NCBI GenBank assembly: GCA_032209605.1
Contig: JASFXZ010000043.1
Location: forward strand, 668,819-732,818
Source of the DNA: Mactromeris polynyma
Taxonomy: Eukaryota > Mollusca > Bivalvia > Venerida > Mactridae
DNA: 64,000 bases
Direction: 5' to 3'
The notes beneath the pieces are model-generated. The model saw only the letters and a list, made by a program, of their open reading frames with translations, was not told the DNA's origin and searched no databases. Of this stretch, positions 12,660 to 24,800 are shown in pieces. Each line of letters starts with the position of its first letter. The stretch's first letter is position 1. The position numbers and the translations under genes are program-made.

Positions 12660-12910
12660 TACTGTAGGCAATTTCTCTTCAACCGAAAAACAGTTGTAAA
12701 CTTGACGTGGATTGGTTAACCTTTCAATAAAGGGTACGTTATCTTACTGAAATCCACTGAGTTTCAGTGAATTTACCTAAATCCATTTTGGATCTAGTGT
12801 GACCAGCAATCGTAAAATCTCAGCATTTTTTATGTTGCACAACAAAATCTAAACCTTCAAATTGCACCAACCATCTTTTTTCAAGATATTTCTTGTTTTT
12901 GCATGAATTG
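12660..12910 (-). mobile_element. Dispersed repeat X, copy 2
   Basis: Reverse-complement partner of 6225-6490, about 6.2 kb away. It shares GGATTGGTTAACCTTTC, AAATCCATTTTGGAT, GTGACCAGCAATCG and CAACCATCTTTTTTCAAG. A short segment (TGAAATCCACTGAGTTTCAG) is specific to this copy. Confidence 0.7.
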
Positions 12911-12924
12911 TGTGACTTGTATAT

Positions 12925-13085
12925 AAATCACTCTTGAGGTTTCTTCTTGGCTTACTTAAACCAGTACTTGCGCCAAATTGATTTATTCAAAAGTTCACAG
13001 TCTATTTTACCTTGCCCTGAATACAGCATTTGAAGTAACAACGTTCAGATCACATGTCAAGTGCTCTATCCCTCCGCTGTACTCC
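12925..13085 (-). mobile_element. tRNA-derived SINE, family 1 copy b
   Basis: On the minus strand it has a box-A-like GGGATAGAGCACTTGAC, a body with GCGCAAGTACTGGTTTA and a tail CTCAAGAGTGATTTATA. The body and tail match the copies at 5220 and 19603. It lies directly beside dispersed repeat X copy 2. Confidence 0.55.
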
Positions 13086-13390
13086 TATTGTTACCCCACA
13101 CATGAATATTTATAGGACATAAAGTAGAAACCACAAAAATAAATATGTATCCAATAGAATATGACATGTCACACATATTTATTGATTAACATAATCATTA
13201 TTTTCAGCTCAGGATGATAAGTGAATCAGACATTTGCTGAAACTATGGAGTAATTTAACAAACTACTAAATCATTTACAAAGCTGGTGTACTATAACTAT
13301 GGTGCTGGCCTTGATTAATTGATACTAGCATGTCATACAATAATCAATATATTTCTCTCAAATGAGTTTATAGCCAAATAGATTTCCAGC

Positions 13391-14576
13391 ACTGTATACT
13401 GGAACTAGGACATCTCTTGTACTGTATATAGGAACTCGAATGTCTATTGTACTGAATACAGGAACTAGAATGTCTCTTGTACTGTATACAGGAACTAGAA
13501 TGTCTCTTGTACTGTATACAGGAACTAGAATGTCTATTGTACTGAATACAGGAACTAGAATGTCTATTGTACTGTATACAGGAACTAGAATGTCTCTTGT
13601 ACTGAATACAGGAACTAGAATGTCTTTTGTACTGAATATAGGAACTAGAATGTCTATTGTATTGTATACAGGAACTAGAATGTCCCTTGTACTGTATACA
13701 GGAACTAGAATGTCTCTTGTACTGAATACAGGAACTAGAATGTCTTTTGTACTGAATATAGGAACTAGAATGTCCCTTGTATTGTATACAGGAACTAGAA
13801 TGTCCCTTGTACTGTATATAGGAACTAGAATGTCTATTGTATTGTATACAGGAACTAGAATGTCTCTTGTACTGAATATAGGAACTAGAATGTCTCTTGT
13901 ACTGAATATAGGAACTAGAATGTCTATTGTACTGAATACAGGAACTAGAATGTCTCTTGTACTGTATACAGGAACTAGAATGTCTATTGTACTGAATACA
14001 GGAACTAGAATGTCTCTTGTACTGTATACAGGAACTAGAATGTCTCTTGTACTGTATACAGGAACTAGAATGTCTCTTGTACTGTATACAGGAACTAGAA
14101 TGTCTCTTGTACTGTATACAGGAACTAGAATGTCTATTGTACTGTATACATGAACTAGAATGTCTCTTGTACTGTATACAGGAACTAGAATGTCTCTTGT
14201 ATTGTATACAGGAACTATAATGTCCCTTGTATTGTATACATGAACTAGAATGTCTCTTGTACTGAATACAGGAACTAGAATGTCTCTTGTACTGTATACA
14301 TGAACTAGAATGTCTCTTGTACTGAATACAGGAACTAGAATGTCTATTGTACTGTATACATGAACTAGAATGTCTCTTGTACTGTATACAGGAACTAGAA
14401 TGTCTCTTGTATTGTATACAGGAACTAGAATGTCTCTTGTATTGTATACAGGAACTAGAATGTCTCTTGTACTGAATACAGGAACTAGAATGTCTCTTGT
14501 ACTGAATACAGGAACTAGAATGTCTCTTGTACTGTATACAGGAACCAGAATGTCTCTTGTACTGTATACAATAACT
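13391..14576. repeat. 30-bp minisatellite, about 39 copies
   Basis: The unit contains GGAACTAGAATGTCTCTTGT followed by ACTGTATACA. Recurrent variants (CTC/CTA/CCC/CTT, TATACA/AATACA/AATATA, occasional TGAACTAG) are distributed in a patchwork. Spacing is constant at 30 bp, so open frames here are repeat-driven. Confidence 0.95.
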
Positions 14577-15289
14577 ATTGGTATAATTGGTGTCTACTGT
14601 GAGGAATACATTTGGCCTCTGACTGTGGTGTACCAGTAGTGTTCAACTGATTTGTACTACAGAAACACGTCAGATGTGAACATTTCTTACATAAAAACAC
14701 TGTCTCTTGGACGACCATGATGAATTTTACTGAATTATTGATGCTATAGTTTTTAAGATGAAACACTTTTATATTAGCTGCTAGGGTGTGTATTGGCTCA
14801 CAAAATCCTATCATGGTATATCGCATCACACTAAGTAATAAGTGACATCACTGACATATAATTGTCATGTTTACCACAGCTATATATTTCTTGATGGTAT
14901 TTACATATTTTATGTTTATCTTGTTGTTTGCTTGTAGGCTTTTTTTGTTCAAAACTGAGATGTAAGACTGAACGAGCGTCGTTTAATCGGATGACATTTT
15001 TATTCAAATCCACGATACTTACCGATTGGCACTTAGGATTGTGGGTAAATTGCACAGTCTGTTTCGAATCCATGGTTTGTATGTCCGTGGTGACATAGAT
15101 GAGACAAACACAATGGTACCTGTCCATGTATCTGCTTATTACATGACTGTAATACAATAAATTGTTGAATATAACTATTCACTATGACATTGATGAAATT
15201 CTAGCTTGTTTTGAATATTTGTATAGCATAGTTGTCAAGTAAGATCACTGTTATTATGATAGTATAACCATGTTTTATTTCTTTTTCAG
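14577..15289. other. Sequence between last upstream array and synapsin exon 1
   Basis: No array. A possible tiny minus-strand exon at 15023-15073 is listed separately. A pyrimidine-rich acceptor-like TTATTTCTTTTTCAG ends at 15289. No TATA box or other promoter element could be assigned. Confidence 0.35.
15023..15073 (-). CDS. Weak candidate first exon, divergent from synapsin
   Basis: On the minus strand an ATG in good context (AAACCATGG) opens 17 codons, MDSKQTVQFTHNPKCQS, ending at a consensus donor, GTAAGTATCG. It lies about 220 bp upstream of the synapsin exon on the opposite strand, as a bidirectional promoter might produce. No downstream exon can be identified and the peptide is not recognised, so chance is a good alternative explanation. 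Confidence 0.12.
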
Positions 15290-15552
15290 TGTCCCGCCAT
15301 GATGGAGTATACCAGACGCAAGTTCCTGGGAGCACCATAGATCTCAACCAGACATCTTTTATGGAAATATATCACAGACATAATACAGAGAGGGAGAGTG
15401 TGTGTCACAATTGATGACAGTGTTTCAGCCATTGTGTCAGAGTGGCGCACAAGGACGATTTTTTTGCTTCGCTTGATTTTAGTTCTTTGGTTGCACCTCT
15501 TAAAACCGTCAAAATTTCGTTCTCAAATCTCCGTACGACGTGGGACGGCGGG
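15290..15552 (+). other. Synapsin 5' untranslated region (probable)
   Basis: This is the stretch between the acceptor-like TTTCTTTTTCAG (ending 15289) and the start codon at 15553. The synapsin frame is closed upstream by TGA at 15415-15417, and no in-frame ATG lies between that stop and 15553. A 13-codon upstream ORF starts with tandem ATGs at 15299 and stops at 15340. Whether transcription starts within this stretch or in an earlier exon is not visible. Confidence 0.5.
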
Positions 15553-15809
15553 ATGAATTTTTTACGGAGGAGATTCAGTTCAGGTGACCTTTCAGGTGAA
15601 CTTAGAAATGATGATGAACTTAACTTTAGCAGATTGAACTTTACTAAAAGGGGTCCATCCCCTAGTGCCCCCAGTTCACCAACTAAAACTCAAAGCACTG
15701 CTGGTCTATTTTCTTCATCTTCTGCATCATCTAGTCATCCACAGAAACCAGCATATAACAAAGACAGATGCAAAACTTTACTTATTATTGATGATCAGCA
15801 TACTAATTG
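15553..15809 (+). CDS. Syn: Synapsin coding exon 1 (domain A and linker)
   Basis: Encodes residues 1-85 plus two bases of Trp86. It begins [13 protein letters not shown], the family's domain A. Ser9 in RRRFS aligns with the PKA/CaMKI site of vertebrate synapsins. ATG at 15553 is chosen because family members start at this point and because an in-frame stop (15415) with no intervening ATG excludes a longer ATG start. A Ser/Pro/Thr-rich linker follows ([15 protein letters not shown]), then [13 protein letters not shown], the first strand of the C domain. The donor is AATTG|GTGAGT, phase 2. Confidence 0.95.
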
Positions 15810-18800
15810 GTGAGTGTTTGTTTCCTTATACAACAGTAGTTCAGTTATGCCATGTTTTAGGTGTCTGTAGCCTGTTTTAGGCATTTGGGTTTGTCCCACT
15901 AAGTTTAGAAACCTTTCGATCCATGAAGCTGTTATAACAAAAATACTTATACTTTATTTCATGCTTTCCAGTGGTTTGCCAGGGAATAAACTTTATTTCA
16001 TGCTTTCCAGTGGTTTGCCAGGGAATAAACTTTATTTCATGCTTTCCAGTGGTTTGCCAGGGAATAAACTTTATTTCATGCTTTCCAGTGGTTTGCCAGG
16101 GAATAAACTTTATTTCATGGTTTCCAGTGGTTTGCCAGGGAATAAACTTTATTTCATGGTTTCCAGTGGTTTGCCAGGGAATAAACTTTATTTCATGTTT
16201 TCCAGTGGTTTGCCAGGGAATAAACTTTATTTCATGTTTTCCAGTGGTTTGCCAGGGAATAAACTTTATTTCATGCTTTCCAGTGGTTTGCCAGGGAATA
16301 AACTTTATTTCATGCTTTCCAGTGGTTTGCCAGGGAATAAACTTTATTTCATGCTTTCCAGTGGTTTGCCAGGGAATAAAAGTGAATTATTATGCGATAA
16401 ATTCACTGTGAAATTATCTAAGTGATTATAATGACGTCATATCATATAAAATGTTGAGGCAATCAACAGGGAAATTTGATGTGACTAACGAGTATAAAAT
16501 ACAAAATTATAGGAGCAAAATGAAGCATGAAATAAATGTATGTTTCGGTTGAGATGGAAAGTTATTTCACCTTGTGATGCCCCTCTTGAAAATAATGCAT
16601 ACACTGCTCACTCGGTGAAGTAGATTTAAATCTTCCACAAATGCCCTCAATTTAATCGGACCAAATGGTTATGAAACTTATTGTTACAAATGCCTATGGT
16701 TTTTTGGGGAAACATTTTCTATTGCCGACAATCCCCTTCATGAATTCTACATGAACATTTTTAACATGGACAGTAAAACCAAGAAATATCAAAAACACTT
16801 GATTGGATTTACACTTTGATGTAGTCATTATTATATTTAATATTGTATCACTTGTAAAATTCATGAAGGGGATTTTGTCCACCTTGTTAAATTCATGAAG
16901 GGGATTTTGTCCACCTTGTAAAATTCATGAAGGGGATATTGTCCACCTTGTAAAATTCATGAAGGGGATTTTGTCCACTTTGTAAAATTCATGAAGGGGA
17001 TTTTGTCCACCTTGTAAAATTCATGAAGGGGATTTTGTCCACCTTGTAAAATTCATGAAGGGGATATTGTCCACCTTGTAAAATTCATGAAGGGGATTTT
17101 GTCCACCTTGTAAAATTCATGAAGGGGATTTTGTTCACCTTGTAAAATTCATGAAGGGGATATTGTCCACCTTGTAAAATTCATGAAGGGGATTTTGTCC
17201 ACCTTGTTAAATTCATGAAGGGGATTTTGTCCACCTTGTTAAATTCATGAAGGGGATTTTGTCCATCTTGTTAAATTCATGAAGGGGATATTGTCCACCT
17301 TGTAAAATTCATGAAGGGGATTTTGTCCACCTTGTTAAATTCATGAAGGGGATTTTGTATGGAGTGGATTTTGTCCTACACTCGTTGACACTCATGCCAG
17401 TTTTCAGGTTGGGAACTTAAAATATTACACAACGTTGGTTACACTTAGCGTGGGTTGACTTATCATATTAACTCCATGAGGGTAATACACTTTCCCAATG
17501 TAGATTTCTGATTGAACATGCACCTACAATTGTCAGGTTTTACTCAGCTTCCTAGGCTCCAGGCTTTCCATGTTTGATACAGATATATCGTCAGGCTTAA
17601 TCTCACTGAGACAAAGTGAAACAAGTCTGTCTGGCTCTTCATTATGTACTGACAGACCAATTTTATCTTCCTCCTAGACATGTAGCTTCAAAAAGTACAT
17701 GTGTGTGTCTTCATATGGATAGCAGTACCCTGTATCTTGGACTATAACTGATACTTTCACTCAGCACTCGATCAGCACTCAAATCACAAAATTTACTTTT
17801 ATGAATCTGACAGTGATTCATATTGAGTGACAAATGTATGATAATGTTAATGTGTTGTCTGTTCATTGTGGCTCATTTCTTACAGACTTGAGTGTGAGAG
17901 CTGTGGGAGTAATGATTAAGTCTGAGTGATGCAGTAAGGCACTAAAACACAATAAATATTCCTATATAGCGTTATGCAATCACAATAAAACCTCATAGAA
18001 AATGGGCCTCAAACAATATTCAGCACTCATTTGACATTTTCCACACTCCAAGTTCCACTATCAGACTTTACTTATAAGAGTAAAATTTGTGATTTGAGTG
18101 CTGAATTTATGTGTCTGTTATAATTCAGGGTCCTGATGAAAATTATGGAATACAGATTTTAAAAAAAAGTAACTGTAAAAATCATGTTCATGTTTGCCAT
18201 ACTGGGTAAAAGTAATTTCCTGGTAGAAAGATTGTTTTAAAGGGATTTAGCTAATTGAATATGCGACAAATTTTTATAAATTAAATAATAATTAAGCCAG
18301 GAATACTCTAAAGTGATTTCTTCAGAAAATTAAATTGCATAATTAAGGTTGCTCCAGTACTGTGATATTGAAGTTATGCCTTCCTGGGACTATTTATATA
18401 CAGCTAAATTTAAATTGCTTTTCTACATCAAATCATGATAATTGAAATTGTGATTTGAGTTTTCTTCAATCAGACTGATTACAGTTTTAATTGAAATTCA
18501 TGGTAACTAGCATATTGTTTCGTGGGAAAAAAGTCTGTCTGACACCTTTTAGACCCAGCAAGTTGATATACAGTTGACACTCATTGTGTTATTTCAACAT
18601 TTCGGCTGTGTCAAGTTGTCAACATATTTGTAAAGTCCAGATTTCTGTCACTATAATTATATTGTTTGGCAAAAATTATATGTCAATGAGTTCGGCTATG
18701 TCAGCATGTTTTTCTCACACCATAATGTACTTGATTGTGTTGATAATCTCACCACGGTGTCAATTGAGAAAATCGAGATGGTGTCAGTTGACTGTGAAAC

Positions 18801-21800
18801 GATTGACACTTTTATCTCGACCCATTGTTTGTTTCCCAGTTAACTCGTTGACAGCTTATACATGTAAATCTAATTAATAAATATCACATTCCAAGTTTGC
18901 AGCCTAATTGATAAGTTTTTCAGAGATTATCTACCAATTTTTCAATTAATTAATTGTCAGTTTTATATTTAATTGAGTGAATAAAGTTGAGTTATACCAA
19001 TTATTCCTGATCAGTCAGTTTGAGAAAAAACAACAGCAAAAAACCCAGTAAGTTCACAAAAGTGGATCCGTAGTCCAGTGGTAATGCGCTCGACTAGTAA
19101 TCCAGGGATCGCTGGTTCGATTCCCCACTCCATCACTGACAGTACTCACAGGTGGCCGGTGAGTAGCCATGACATTTAAAACCCACATTGAAAAAAAAAA
19201 TCACATCTTACTATAAGAACAGAGTGAAAAAAATAAATTCAATGCGGGTTTTAAATGTCATGGCTACTCACCGGCCACCTGTAACAGTACTAACAGTCTT
19301 TCGGACAAGACTTTAAAAACCGAGGTCCCATGTATGCTTGACATCGAGCATGTAAAAGAACCAGGCGTGAACACCACCATTTTGGAAATGTTAACAGTGA
19401 ATAACATACAATTTACATGCAGACGGAATGAGTTAGTTTGCCAGTACTTGGGAATCTAATATATATACATTCATAGTATGTCACAGCTTTTCATCAGGGC
19501 CCTTAATTGTCAATATAATGGTTTCATCTGTAGTTTGGTTTTTGTTTGGTTTGAACATATTTATAACATGGCTTTTGAAACAAATTATATTGCAACTTGT
19601 GTAAATCACTCTCAATGTCTGATTCCTGGATTACTAATCTGTACTTGAGCCTAACTCAGGGATAGATTATTGTCCATGGCCGGTTTGAACCTACCACTTC
19701 TGAATACAGAGTTCAGTGCGGGCTTCCTCTAGACAACGTCTGCCTACAATTTAACTTTGGTAATAATTGAAATGGTATGGGCTTTATACTATACAACATT
19801 AACTGACACATTCTTGGCTTGTTCATATTCATCTATATTTGCTGTATTCTACGAACTTTCAATGAAATTTTTATCCAATTATAAAAGTAAGGCATATATT
19901 TGAGGTTAGATAAAATTCAAAAATATATATTAGCATGCAGAATTACTTCTTGAGTTATAAAAACTGACTGAATTTGTGTATTGAATAAGGAACAAAATCA
20001 TCCTGGCCAATCTGTCACATACAACAAATCACATCCACTTTGTGTTCAATGTATTTGGAACTCGTGAAATATTGATTAACTTGAGTCTGTCGTTGGTTGG
20101 TTGTAGAATTGAATGCAGAATGAAAATATCTTTGAATTAACTTGCCCTGTAAGAAAGAAATTTTCAACTGCGGTTGTCAAATCAGACATTACTTAGTCTG
20201 ACAGTAGATTGTTGATCATGGAAAATGTATGAAAAATTGCAAATGAGTTCTGAATATTATTTGAGCTTTTAGTGTGATTATGAGATATGGTGGTAATTCT
20301 TGGGTTTGAGTGCCACACTCCATATCTCATCTTACACTCAAATCTCAAAGAATTGGCCCTCTTCTGAAACAGTGGCTTTTCATACAGTTTACCAGTGGAT
20401 GGTTACCTTCAGTTTGGTACTGCCTGTGACTTGTGTACAAAGAATTAGCCCTCTTCTGAAACACTGGCTTTTCATACAGTTTACCAGTGGATGGTTACCT
20501 TCAGTTTGGTACTGGCTGTGACTAGTGTACACCCTCTTCTGAAACAGTGGCTTTTCATACAGTTTACCAGTGGATCGTTTACTTCAGAAAAGCCCAAACA
20601 TTACTTCAGAAAAGCCCAAACATTACTTCAGAAAAGCCCAAACATTACTTCAGAAAAGCCCTAACATTACTTCACAAAAGCTCAAACATTATTTCAGAAA
20701 AGCCCAAACATTACTTCAGAAAAGCCCAAACATTACATCAGAAAATCCCAAACATTACTTCAGAAAAGCCCTAACATTACTTCAGAAAAGCCCAAACATT
20801 ACTTCAGAAAAGCCCTAACATTACTTCAGAAAAGCCCAAACATTACTTCAGAAAAGCCCTAACATTACTTCACAAAAGCCCAAACATTACTTCAGAAAAA
20901 CCCAAACATTACTTCAGAAAAGCCCATACATTACTTCAGAAAAGCCCAAACATTACTTCAGAAAAGCCCTAACATTACTTCAGAAAAGCCCTAACATTAC
21001 TTCAGAAAAGCCCTAACATTACTTCAGAAAAGCCCTAACATTACTTCAGAAAAGCCCTAACATTACTTCAGAAAAGCCCTAACATTACTTCAGAAAATCC
21101 CTAATATTACTTCAGAAAAGCCCTAACATTACTTCAGAAAATCCCTAATATTACTTCAGAAAGCCCTAACATTACTTCAGAAAATCCCTAATATTACTTC
21201 AGAAAAGCCCAAACATTACTTCAGAAAAGCTCAAACATAACTTCAGAAAAGCCCAAACATTACTTCAGAAAATCCCTAATATTACTTCACAAAAGCCCAA
21301 ACATTACTTCAGAAAATCCCTAATATTACTTCAGAAAAGCCCAAACATTACTTCAGAAAAGCTCAAACACAACTTCAGAAAAGCCCTAACATTACTTCAG
21401 AAAAGCCCAAACATTACTTCAGAAAAGCCCTAACATTACTTCAGAAAATCCCTAATATTACTTCAGAAAAGCCCTAACATTACTTCAGAAAATCCCTAAT
21501 ATTACTTCAGAAAAGCCCAAACATTACTTCAGAAAATCCCTAATATTACTTCACAAAAGCCCAAACATTACTTCAGAAAAGCTCAAACATTACTTCAGAA
21601 AAGCTCAAACATTACTTCAGAAAAGCTCAAACATAACTTCAGAAAAGCTCAAACATTACTTCAGAAAAGCTCAAACATTACTTCAGAAAAGCTCAAACAT
21701 TACTTCAGAAAAGCTCAAACATTACTTCAGAAAAGCTCAAACATTACTTCAGAAAAGCTCAAACATTACTTCAGAAAAGCTCAAACATTACTTCAGAAAA

Positions 21801-24800
21801 GCTCAAACATTACTTCAGAAAAGTTCAAACATTACTTCAGAAAAGCTCAAACATTACTTCAGAAAAGCTCAAACATAACTTCAGAAAAGCCCAAACATTA
21901 CTTCAGAAAAGCTCAAACATTACTTCAGAAAAGCTCAAACATTACTTCACAAAAGCCCAAACATTACTTCAGAAAATCCCTAATATTACTTCAGAAAAGC
22001 CCAAACATTACTTCAGAAAATCCCTAATATTACTTCACAAAAGCCCAAACATTACTTCAGAAAAGCTCAAACATTACTTCAGAAAAGCTCAAACATTACT
22101 TCAGAAAAGCTCAAACATAACTTCAGAAAAGCTCAAACATTACTTCAGAAAAGCTCAAACATTACTTCAGAAAAGCTCAAACATTACTTCAGAAAAGCTC
22201 AAACATTACTTCAGAAAAGCTCAAACATTACTTCAGAAAAGCTCAAACATTACTTCAGAAAAGCTCAAACATTACTTCAGAAAAGCTCAAACATTACTTC
22301 AGAAAAGCTCAAACATTACTTCAGAAAAGCTCAAACATTACTTCAGAAAAGCTCAAACATAACTTCAGAAAAGCCCAAACATTACTTCAGAAAATCCCTA
22401 ATATTACTTCACAAAAGCCCAAACATTACTTCAGAAAATCCCTAATATTACTTCACAAAAGCCCAAACATTACTTCAGAAAATCCCTAATATTACTTCAC
22501 AAAAGCTCAAACATTACTTCAGAAAAGCCCTAACATTACTTCAGAAAAGCTCAAACATTACTTCAGAAAAGCTCAAACATTACTTCACAAAAGCCCAAAC
22601 ATTACTTCAGAAAATCCCTAATATTACTTCACAAAAGCCCAAACATTACTTCAGAAAATCCCTAATATTACTTCACAAAAGCCCAAACATTACTTCAGAA
22701 AATCCCTAATATTACTTCACAAAAGCCCAAACATTACTTCACAAAAGCCCAAACATTACTTCACAAAAGCCCAAACATTACTTCACAAAAGCCCAAACAT
22801 TACTTCAGAAAATCCCTAATATTACTTCAGAAAAGCCCAAACATTACTTCACAAAAGCCCAAATATTACTTCACAAAAGCCCTAACATTACTTCAGAAAA
22901 TCCCTAATATTACTTCAGAAAAGCCCAAACATTACTTCAGAAAAGCCCAAACATTACTTCAGAAAAGCTCAAACATAACTTCAGAAAAGCCCAAACATTA
23001 CTTCAGAAAATCCCTAATATTACTTCACAAAAGCCCTAACATAACTTCAGAAAAGCCCTAACATTACTTCACAAAAGCCCAAACATTACTTCAGAAAAGC
23101 CCAAACATTACTTCAGAAAAGCTCAAACATAACTTCAGAAAAGCCCAAACATTACTTCAGAAAATCCCTAATATTACTTCACAAAAGCCCAAACATTACT
23201 TCAGAAAATCCCTAATATTACTTCACAAAAGCCCAAACATTACTTCAGAAAATCCCTAATATTACTTCACAAAAGCCCAAACATTACTTCACAAAAGCCC
23301 AAACATTACTTCACAAAAGCCCAAACATTACTTCACAAAAGCCCAAACATTACTTCACAAAAGCCCTTAAATTTGTTCAGAAAAGCCCTGAAATTTGTTC
23401 AGAAAAGCCCTGAAGAATAGCCCTTAGATATTATGTCAGAAGCTGCTGGAAAGCCTGCATACAGTTAGATGATATGTTTATATTGTTGTCTTTAAAACAT
23501 GCCTCACATATTTTCTTTTTAGGAGCAAGTACTTCCAGGGTAGAAAGATATTTGGTGACTGGGATGTCAGAGTTGAACAGGTAAGAAAGATAATACTCAA
23601 TCCAAACTTTAGCTTTAGTCCTTGCATACATCTCTCATTTATATATTGCATTACACTCATCACACATTTATAGTTTACCTGCATCTCATTTATTATATGT
23701 TGTCCAATATGTATTCATCTCTGGTTTAAGTTGATTTTGTTGTTTATCTAACCAACTGGATTACTGAATGGAGATACTTAGATTTGCAGAAAATGCCATG
23801 TTTTTAGTCATTTGATATGGTTATCTAACATTTGTCATCATTTGTTTAAAGCATAGCCTTGCCAGATGCTCTTTTAATATCTTTTTTGATGAACTTATTT
23901 AGTCATGGTCTATGTTTGAAATTTCTTGTTATGTCAGATTCTATTAAACATGTATTTGAAAACTTCAAATGTTCAAATTAATTACTCAAAATTTTATCAT
24001 TTTCATCTTTCCGTTGGAATCATTTGTTGACATGTTGTAACAATAAATGCAATCTTATATGTCCCAGGCATCACTAACATTTGTTGACATGTTGTAACAA
24101 TAAATACAATCATATATGTCCCAGGCATCACTAACATTTGTTGACATGCTGTAACAATAAATACAATCTTATATGTCCCAGGCATCACTAACATTTGTTG
24201 ACATGTTGTAACAATAAATACAATCTTATATGTCCCAGGCATCACTAACAGTTGTTGACATGTTGTAACAATAAATACAATCTTATATGTCCCAGGCATC
24301 ACTAACATTTGTTGACATGTTGTGACAATAAATACAATCCTATATGTCCCAGGCATCACTAACATTTGTTGACATGTTGTAACAATAAATACAATCTTAT
24401 ATGTCACAGGCATCACTAACATTTGTTGACATGTTGTAACAATAAATACAATCTTATATGTCCCAGGCATCACTGACATTTGTTGACATGTTGTGACAAT
24501 AAATACAATCTAATATGTCCCAGGCATCACTGACATTTGTTGACATGTTGTAACAATAAATACAATCTTATATGTCACAGGCATCACTAACATTTGTTGA
24601 CATGTTGTGACAATAAATACAATCTTATATGTCCCAGGCATCACTGACATTTGTTGACATGTTGTAACAATAAATACAATATTATATGTCTCAGGCATCA
24701 CTGACATTTGTTGACATGTTGTAACAATAAATACAATTTTATATGTCCCAGGCATCACTGACATTTGTTGACATGTTGTAAAAATAAACACAATCTTATA

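Noticed and set aside
15442..15552. Upstream extension of synapsin from a GTG codon
   Set aside because: The frame is open, but there is no ATG and the family starts at MNxLRRR. An animal gene would not normally start at GTG.
19070..19130. Possible tRNA gene
   Set aside because: Box A and box B words are present but there is no clean cloverleaf, and a SINE body and tail follow directly.
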